This document shows positions 6,095 to 10,518 of a stretch of DNA of 10,518 bases, one piece after another. Each line of letters opens with the position of its first letter. The stretch's first letter is position 1. Under the pieces are notes generated by a model. It was given only the letters and a program-made list of their open reading frames with translations. It was not told the origin of the DNA and searched no databases. The position numbers and the translations under genes are program-made. Origin of the DNA: an uncultured Clostridia bacterium (GTDB lineage: Bacteria > Bacillota > Clostridia > TANB77 > CAG-508); contig CANQTJ010000052.1 of the NCBI GenBank assembly GCA_947626705.1, positions 1-10,518 on the forward strand. Direction: 5' to 3'.

Positions 6095-6229
6095 TAAATA
6101 AAATTTAAAATTTATAAAAAAAGGAATATTTTTTAAAAAAATAATACAAAATAAAATTAATAAGTTAAAAAATGTAAATTTTAATATAAAAATATTTGAT
6201 TAATATTAACACAAGTAAAAGGAGATTTT

Positions 6230-6703
6230 ATGAAAAAAGTTTTAAAAATATCAATAATTATTTTTTTAATGGTTTTATCCACAATTTGTATATTTATTGT
6301 GGATAATGAAAATGTAAATACAGTTAGTTTAGCGAAATCGACTAGTACATCAGATACTCAATTAATGGCAAGAGCGATAAATGGTGAAGCAAGAGGAGAA
6401 CCATACGAAGGGCAAGTCGCAGTTGGAGCTGTTATTTTAAATAGAGTTAAAGACTCAAGATTTCCAAATTCTATTTCGGGAGTAATATATCAGTCAGGTG
6501 CATTTACGGCAGTAGCAGATGGACAAATAAATGCGCCTATAGATGAGGGCTCTACTGTTTATAAAGCAGCTCAAGATGCGATTAATGGGTGGGATCCTAC
6601 ATCTGGTTGTGTTTATTATTTTAATCCAGCGACTGCTACTAACAAATGGATATGGTCTAGACCATTAGTAAAGACCATTGGTAAACATAGATTTTGTAAA
6701 TAA
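6230..6703 (+). CDS. sleB: Spore cortex-lytic enzyme SleB/CwlJ-type hydrolase (short form)
   Basis: A 157-residue exported hydrolase of the Hydrolase_2 (SleB/CwlJ) family, which cuts muramic-delta-lactam-containing cortex peptidoglycan during germination. A short Lys-rich start and a hydrophobic segment (residues 6-24) form a signal peptide or anchor. The catalytic domain fills the rest: LMARAINGEARGEPYEGQVA (45-64; E53 is the expected catalytic glutamate), VGAVILNRV, the SGAF motif (89-92), and the ending YYFNPATATNKWIWSRP with KTIGKHRFC. Unlike Bacillus SleB there is no N-terminal peptidoglycan-binding domain, so this is a minimal version. AAAAGGAGA (6217-6225) precedes the ATG. ypeB follows after 21 bases, the usual sleB-ypeB operon, and marks the enzyme as SleB rather than CwlJ. 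Expression in the forespore (sigma-G) is expected from the family; I could not find a convincing sigma-G promoter. Confidence 0.9.
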   Translation: MKKVLKISIIIFLMVLSTICIFIVDNENVNTVSLAKSTSTSDTQLMARAINGEARGEPYEGQVAVGAVILNRVKDSRFPNSISGVIYQSGAFTAVADGQINAPIDEGSTVYKAAQDAINGWDPTSGCVYYFNPATATNKWIWSRPLVKTIGKHRFCK

Positions 6704-6724
6704 TATTAAGGAAGGATGATTTTA

Positions 6725-8047
6725 ATGAGTGGATGGATAGAAAGGTTAAAAAAAGCTCAGATGTTAAGTATAATAACAATATTTTTAGTTATAATATTTT
6801 GTTTAGTAGCTGTTCTTATAAGTAGACAGAAAGAAGCTAAACAAGCTTCAGAAAATTCTTATAATATGGCATTTTATGAATTGGTAGATTATGTACAAAA
6901 TGTAGAAACATATCTTGCTAAATCTTTAATTTCAAGTACTCCTGAACATGGAGCAGAAACTTTAACAAATATATGGAGAGAAGCAAATTTAGCACAAACA
7001 TATCTTGCACGATTACCAATTGAAAGTCAAGAACTTGAAAATACAGAAAAGTTTTTAAATCAAGTTAGTGATTATAGTTATTCTTTATCAAGAAAAAATA
7101 TATATAATGAAAGTTTAACAGATGATGATTTAAAAAATTTGAAAGATTTACATTCATATAGTGTAGAATTAGAAAATACTTTAAATCAATTATCAGATGA
7201 TATAAATTCAGGAAGAATAAAATGGAATGAACTTACAAATAAAGGAGAAACAGCCTTTGCACAACAAGTAAGTACAAGTTCTTTAGATGGATTTAGTAGT
7301 TTAGAAGAAAATTTCCATGAATATTCAGGTTTAATTTATGATGGTGCTTTTTCTGAACACATGACTAGTGGAGAAAAAAAGGGACTTATAGGTGAAGATA
7401 TAAGTGAAGAAACTGCAAAAAGTAAAGTATCTGAATTTATAGGTAATGACAATATAAAGAAAATAGAAAGTTTAGGATTTTCAGAAAATGCTACAATTCC
7501 ACAATATAATTTTTCTGTAGAAACTAATTCAGAAAATAATGTAAATCTTTCAATATCTAAAAAAGGTGGACATATTATTTATATGAATTCAAATAGAGAT
7601 GTTAATACAGAAATAATTTCTCAAGATGAAGCTAATCAAAAAGGAAAAGAATTTTTAAATAATCATGGTTTTACAAATATGAAAGAAACATATTATTTAA
7701 AACAAGATGGAGTTGTTACTATAAATTATGCTTATACTCAAAATAATGTTGTTATTTATCCAGATTTGATTAAGGTAAAAGTTGCTTTGGATAATCATAC
7801 TCAAAGAGATACTTCGAAAGTGAAAATTACGATAGAAGATGCTAAAAAAACTTTAAATAAAGATTTAGAAATTAATTCAGAAGGTTTAGCTATTATTCCA
7901 ACAGAATTTAAAACTGAGATTTTGTGTTATGAATTTAAAGGAAAAGTAGAAGATAAAGAATTTTTAGTATATATTAATGCTGAAAGTGGTAGAGAAGAAG
8001 ATATTTTAATTATTACAAATACTCCAAATGGTACTTTAACAATGTAG
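6725..8047 (+). CDS. ypeB: Germination protein YpeB
   Basis: YpeB is the partner needed for SleB to be stable and localised in the spore; it sits at the inner membrane and carries PepSY domains. I choose the ATG at 6725 (MSGWIERLKKAQ, typical of the family), since the ATG at 6716 directly abuts the ribosome binding site AAGGAAGG (6708-6715). The 440 residues show one membrane span (about 13-32), a long helical region (40-200) with TLTNIWREANLAQTYLARLP, then three PepSY-like units, each opening with a D/S-x-E-A-like helix: DISEETAKSKVSEFI, IISQDEANQKGKEFL and ITIEDAKKTL, and ending in a beta-rich tail. It is transcribed with sleB and ends at a terminator that overlaps the end of the convergent vanW-family gene. 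Confidence 0.92.
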   Translation: MSGWIERLKKAQMLSIITIFLVIIFCLVAVLISRQKEAKQASENSYNMAFYELVDYVQNVETYLAKSLISSTPEHGAETLTNIWREANLAQTYLARLPIESQELENTEKFLNQVSDYSYSLSRKNIYNESLTDDDLKNLKDLHSYSVELENTLNQLSDDINSGRIKWNELTNKGETAFAQQVSTSSLDGFSSLEENFHEYSGLIYDGAFSEHMTSGEKKGLIGEDISEETAKSKVSEFIGNDNIKKIESLGFSENATIPQYNFSVETNSENNVNLSISKKGGHIIYMNSNRDVNTEIISQDEANQKGKEFLNNHGFTNMKETYYLKQDGVVTINYAYTQNNVVIYPDLIKVKVALDNHTQRDTSKVKITIEDAKKTLNKDLEINSEGLAIIPTEFKTEILCYEFKGKVEDKEFLVYINAESGREEDILIITNTPNGTLTM

Positions 8048-8064
8048 GGGAAGGTTATAAAAAT

Positions 8065-8097
8065 TGCACCAAATTTTACATAGTAGAATTTGGTGCA
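8065..8097 (-). terminator. Intrinsic terminator for the VanW-family gene (minus strand)
   Basis: TGCACCAAATT (8065-8075) and AATTTGGTGCA (8087-8097) form an 11-bp perfect stem. Read on the minus strand the stem is followed by ATTTTTATAA (8064 down to 8055), a proper T tail. On the plus strand no T run follows, so ypeB transcripts should pass it. Confidence 0.8.
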
Positions 8098-8112
8098 CCA
8101 GTAATGGAATTC

Positions 8113-8155
8113 AAACATTAAAAATTCTTAATAGTAGAAATTTTTAATGTTTTTT
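8113..8155 (+). terminator. Intrinsic terminator for sleB-ypeB (plus strand)
   Basis: AAACATTAAAAATT (8113-8126) and AATTTTTAATGTTT (8139-8152) form a 14-bp perfect stem with a 12-base loop, and a run of six T (8150-8155) closes it on the plus strand. Its right arm covers the stop codon (8144-8146) of the convergent VanW-family gene. Confidence 0.75.
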
Positions 8156-9685
8156 ATATGTATCTCTAGAAATAGTTTCAGTACTTACTATTACTCCATT
8201 TTTCTTTAAAGTTTTATATGCCTCAGAATAAATATAATTTGATGTATTACTAGTTATTCTAGAAGAAATTTCGACATCATAATCATCATCTGTTTTTAAA
8301 CCAAATATTTTAAAATTTGCTATTCCATTTGAAACAGAGCAAACAATTTTAATAGGATAATTCCTATTATTTTTAAATTGAAAATCTATTGCTCCATAAA
8401 CAACAGTTGCATCTCTACTAGCATTTGCATAAGAAGGAACAAATTGATGATTGCTTCTTTGTGTTACTTCTAAATTTGCATATAAAACAGCATTATATAA
8501 AGTAGTAGTTATTTGACATATACCTCCACCTAAACCATCTTCAACACGTCCACTAACATATATAGGAGCTTCTTTGTATCCAGCTGATATTGTTCTTTCA
8601 CCAACAACTTTATTATAAGAAAAAGTTTCACCAGGCATTAATACAGTACCATTAATTTTATTTGATGCTAAAATTAAATTAGTAGTACGATTTTTATTAC
8701 TAGCTGCATATTTAGTAGAAAATTCTGAAAGCAAGTCTGGAAAAGCTTCTGTACCAATCATATTTGTAGTAACATTTGGGTATAATACTTTTAGAGGTAT
8801 AGAATATTCATTTTGATTTTCTTGTAGTAAATTATTTGCTTCTTCTAACGAAATTGCAAAATCTAAACCATTTTCACTTGGAACTACAGTAAAAGGGTTT
8901 TGAGTATAGTAGGCATCAACAGGTTCCTTATATAATTCGTTATATATTGCTTGTATATCAATATCTTTTGGAGATTGATTGGTTGTCAATAATTCTATTA
9001 TGTTATCTTTTAAATTTAAATTATTTATATTTTCTTTAATAACATTTGCAGTTTTATCAATTTCTATAGTGGCTCCATCAGAACCTTTTGTTATTATTAG
9101 ATTATTGTTATCAATATAATAACTACTTTCAAGCATTTTGTCTGGCAATTTAGTTGATATATCTTGTAAAGCAGAGTTTAGTCTATCAGTATCTATGTAA
9201 AAACCAGGTTCAATATTAACTTTTGAAATTAGAGTTTCTAAAGTTTTTAAATTTTTTTCAAAAATATTTCCATCTTTTCCGATATGATATGCTATTTCAA
9301 CAGCTTCATCAACGTTAAAAAATAAAGAAAGTTCAGATGTAGATATAGATGTTTCATAATCGTTGTGTTTTAATTTTATTTCATCTGGTATTGACGAATT
9401 TATGTAATCTGATATTTTTTGCTTTGCTTGTTCTTTTGATAAGCCTGAAACGTTAACACCTTTAATATATACACCACTAATTATATTGTTATTATTAGCA
9501 TTTATTAAATGAAAAATACAAAAAGATATAACAATAATTAATAAAAAGATAATGCAAAAAAAACCAAATATTATTAAAATATCTGAATGTTTATTATGTT
9601 GATTTTTATTATTTTGGTAGTCATTATAAGTAATTTCATTTTTTTCTTCAAGTAAAGTTTCTGTTTCTTTCTCTTTAACTTCCAT
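8144..9685 (-). CDS. VanW family membrane-anchored protein with peptidoglycan-binding-type repeats
   Basis: A 513-residue envelope protein. It has a charged cytoplasmic head (1-34), one membrane span (about 35-60), two regions resembling the PG_binding_4 repeats that precede VanW domains (about 70-180 and 185-300, the first opening GVYIKGVNVSGLSKEQAKQK), and a VanW domain (about 330-450) with TNLILASNKINGTVLMPGE, SAGYKEAPIYVSGR and the signature GLGGGICQITTTLYNA with C390. A short G5-like tail ends in SRDTYKKH. VanW was named from vancomycin-resistance clusters, but its function is not established, and the stand-alone clostridial versions are not evidence of resistance. AAGGAGATAT precedes the ATG at 9685. 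No good sigma-A promoter is visible. It is convergent with sleB-ypeB and divergent from the SASP gene, so a role in spore-envelope building is possible but only by neighbourhood. Confidence 0.9.
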   Translation of the reverse strand: MEVKEKETETLLEEKNEITYNDYQNNKNQHNKHSDILIIFGFFCIIFLLIIVISFCIFHLINANNNNIISGVYIKGVNVSGLSKEQAKQKISDYINSSIPDEIKLKHNDYETSISTSELSLFFNVDEAVEIAYHIGKDGNIFEKNLKTLETLISKVNIEPGFYIDTDRLNSALQDISTKLPDKMLESSYYIDNNNLIITKGSDGATIEIDKTANVIKENINNLNLKDNIIELLTTNQSPKDIDIQAIYNELYKEPVDAYYTQNPFTVVPSENGLDFAISLEEANNLLQENQNEYSIPLKVLYPNVTTNMIGTEAFPDLLSEFSTKYAASNKNRTTNLILASNKINGTVLMPGETFSYNKVVGERTISAGYKEAPIYVSGRVEDGLGGGICQITTTLYNAVLYANLEVTQRSNHQFVPSYANASRDATVVYGAIDFQFKNNRNYPIKIVCSVSNGIANFKIFGLKTDDDYDVEISSRITSNTSNYIYSEAYKTLKKNGVIVSTETISRDTYKKH

Positions 9686-9759
9686 AATATCTCCTTCTTA
9701 AAAATCTATTATAGTATATCATATTTTGACAAAATTTGCTACAACAATATTTATAAAAT

Positions 9760-9834
9760 AATCATAATATTGCCAATATATTATATGATTTTTTGTTAAT
9801 AATAATATTAATAAAACTTAAATAAGTTTTATTA
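9760..9834 (+). promoter_or_regulatory. Hairpin-rich leader/promoter region before the SASP gene
   Basis: In the divergent gap 9686-9848, AATCATAATATT (9760-9771) pairs with AATAT and TATGATT (9775-9779 and 9784-9790, with a 4-base bulge) and is followed by a T run (9789-9794), so it looks like a terminator or attenuator on the plus strand. A second hairpin, TAATAAAACTTA (9809-9820) with TAAGTTTTATTA (9823-9834), ends three bases before the ribosome binding site AAGGAGG (9837-9843). CATAATA (9763-9769) matches the sigma-G -10 pattern, but no matching -35 is clear. Confidence 0.4.
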
Positions 9835-9848
9835 GTAAGGAGGATGTT

Positions 9849-10028
9849 ATGTCTAGAAATAGTAAATTAATATCTGAAAATTTAAGAGAAGAAATTGCTA
9901 AAGAATTAGGTGTTTATGATCAAGTGAAAAAAGATGGTGGAAGTTGGGCTGGTGTTTCTTCAAGAGATTGTGGAAATATAGTTACAAAGGCTATAGAAAT
10001 AGCTAATCGTTCAGTTGAAAATAAGTAG
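9849..10028 (+). CDS. Small acid-soluble spore protein, alpha/beta type
   Basis: A 59-residue protein that coats spore DNA, forces it toward A-form and protects it from UV and chemicals; it is degraded by the GPR protease at germination. AAGGAGG (9837-9843) lies five bases before the ATG. The family features are clear: the first helix LREEIAKELGVYDQV (12-26), with the E-I-A context where GPR cuts (E15-I16), a glycine-rich turn (GGSWAGVSSRDCGN, 30-43), and the second helix IVTKAIEIANRSV. The DGGSWAGVSSRDCGN turn is of the clostridial GWGGIRAKDAGN kind rather than the Bacillus SRQNGSVGG kind, and the cysteine is unusual in SASPs. The gene has its own leader and a strong terminator, so it is monocistronic, as is usual. 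It should be expressed in the forespore. Confidence 0.9.
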   Translation: MSRNSKLISENLREEIAKELGVYDQVKKDGGSWAGVSSRDCGNIVTKAIEIANRSVENK

Positions 10029-10040
10029 TTAGAATTTCTT

Positions 10041-10080
10041 AGGAGAAATGAAGTTTTTATTTCATTTCTCTTATTTATGT
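10041..10080 (+). terminator. Intrinsic terminator of the SASP gene
   Basis: GAGAAATGAA (10043-10052) and TTCATTTCTC (10061-10070) pair perfectly, with two further pairs at the base (one G-U), and a T-rich stretch follows (TTATTTATG, then TTTTTATTTTT a little further on). It begins 13 bases after the stop. Confidence 0.85.
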
Positions 10081-10141
10081 TACTTTTTATTTTTAATTTG
10101 TATAAAAAAATATTATAAATTTAGTGTGTGCAAAATTTTTA

Positions 10142-10185
10142 AAACCCCAATTATACCTATATAGAATAAGGTAAAATTGAGGTTT
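10142..10185 (-). terminator. Intrinsic terminator of the Rpn-family gene (minus strand)
   Basis: AAACCCCAATT (10142-10152) pairs with AATTGAGGTTT (10175-10185; one C-A mismatch), enclosing a second short stem, TACCT (10154-10158) with AGGTA (10169-10173). On the minus strand the structure is followed by TAAAAATTTT. It lies about 40 bases after the stop of the minus-strand gene at the window edge. The bases 10081-10141 between this and the SASP terminator hold no gene I can see. Confidence 0.7.
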
Positions 10186-10225
10186 GTTTATATTTCAAAC
10201 ATATAAAAGTATTTTAATTTTTTGA

Positions 10226-10518
10226 TTATAAATTTTCGATTTCTTCTATTGTTAAATTAGTTATTTTACTTATAAGATTAATATCTATATTTTCTTCTTT
10301 CATTTTTTTTGCAATAGTTATTTTTTCTTGTTTTACACCTTTATCAAAACCAGCTTCTTCAATATCAGCTTGATCCATTATGTATTTTTCTCTTAATTCT
10401 GCTAAATATCTTTCATGCTCATCTTGACTTATTTCTTCTAGTACTTGTTTTGCTTTTTGGATTGCCTTTGTTGTTTCTTCCATATCTATCACCTCTGGTT
10501 TATTTATAAATTTTATCC
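10226..10518 (-). CDS. C-terminal part of an Rpn/PD-(D/E)XK nuclease-family transposase-like protein (5' partial)
   Basis: The minus-strand frame stays open to the right edge (codons before the internal GTG at 10492 read IKFINKPE), so the gene continues beyond the window. The visible part, with FINKPEVIDMEETTKAIQKA, then SQDEHERYLAELREKYIMDQ and ADIEEAGFDKGVKQEK, matches the C-terminal region of the Rpn / PD-(D/E)XK nuclease transposase family (transposase_31-like), including the AELREKYIMD block and the DKG repeat helix. The final part (AKKMKEENIDINLISKITNL) is the usual small C-terminal helical repeat. These proteins spread as recombination-promoting nucleases. The nuclease core is not in view. 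An internal ATG at 10483 has a good AGAGGTG before it, so an independent short product is possible but is not the simplest reading. Confidence 0.8.
   Translation of the reverse strand, partial: IKFINKPEVIDMEETTKAIQKAKQVLEEISQDEHERYLAELREKYIMDQADIEEAGFDKGVKQEKITIAKKMKEENIDINLISKITNLTIEEIENL

Noticed and set aside
1..10518. CRISPR array, IS ends or tRNA genes
   Set aside because: I looked for regularly spaced repeats, terminal inverted repeats with target duplications and complete cloverleaf sequences, and saw none; the only mobile-element-related gene is the partial Rpn-family protein at the right edge.

Overview
The window is a chromosomal segment of a very AT-rich, endospore-forming Bacillota, most likely an uncultured or gut-type member of Clostridia. 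The evidence is the strongly AT-biased codon use, AGGAGG-type ribosome binding sites, a small SRP RNA just before dnaX-ybaB-recR, and three spore genes (sleB, ypeB and an alpha/beta small acid-soluble spore protein). I place it no more precisely than that.

Layout. Positions 2-343 hold the 3' end of a gene for an FGE-sulfatase/C-type-lectin-fold protein. Its last ~35 codons form an island of GC-rich sequence with 25 consecutive NNY codons, the signature of a variable region diversified by a diversity-generating retroelement (DGR). Next comes a strong sigma-A promoter (570-598) driving a structured, GC-rich leader RNA and a TTG-started membrane-anchored protein of unknown function (722-1474). 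A second strong promoter (1560-1588) drives the SRP RNA (about 1597-1722). The recombination/replication cluster dnaX (1748-3370), ybaB (3535-3879) and recR (3994-4593) follows, with a 19-bp perfect inverted repeat between ybaB and recR.

On the minus strand lie a 56-residue small protein (4619-4789, DUF6774-like) and an MGDG-synthase/UgtP-type glycosyltransferase (4908-6035). Divergent from the latter is the germination operon sleB-ypeB (6230-8047). It converges on a VanW-family membrane-anchored protein (8144-9685, minus), and the two transcripts appear to end at interleaved terminators. A short SASP gene (9849-10028) with a hairpin-containing leader and a good terminator follows. The right edge holds the C-terminal part of an Rpn/PD-(D/E)XK transposase-family protein on the minus strand, entering from outside the window.

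How the genes work together. dnaX (clamp loader), ybaB (nucleoid-associated) and recR (recombinational repair) form the classic bacterial replication/repair neighbourhood, with SRP RNA as its usual neighbour in Firmicutes. sleB and ypeB form a cortex-lysis pair used at germination, and the SASP protects spore DNA. The glycosyltransferase and the VanW protein act on the envelope. The most interesting items are the DGR-like variable region, the leader RNA with two competing copies of one pairing arm, and the long inverted repeat before recR.
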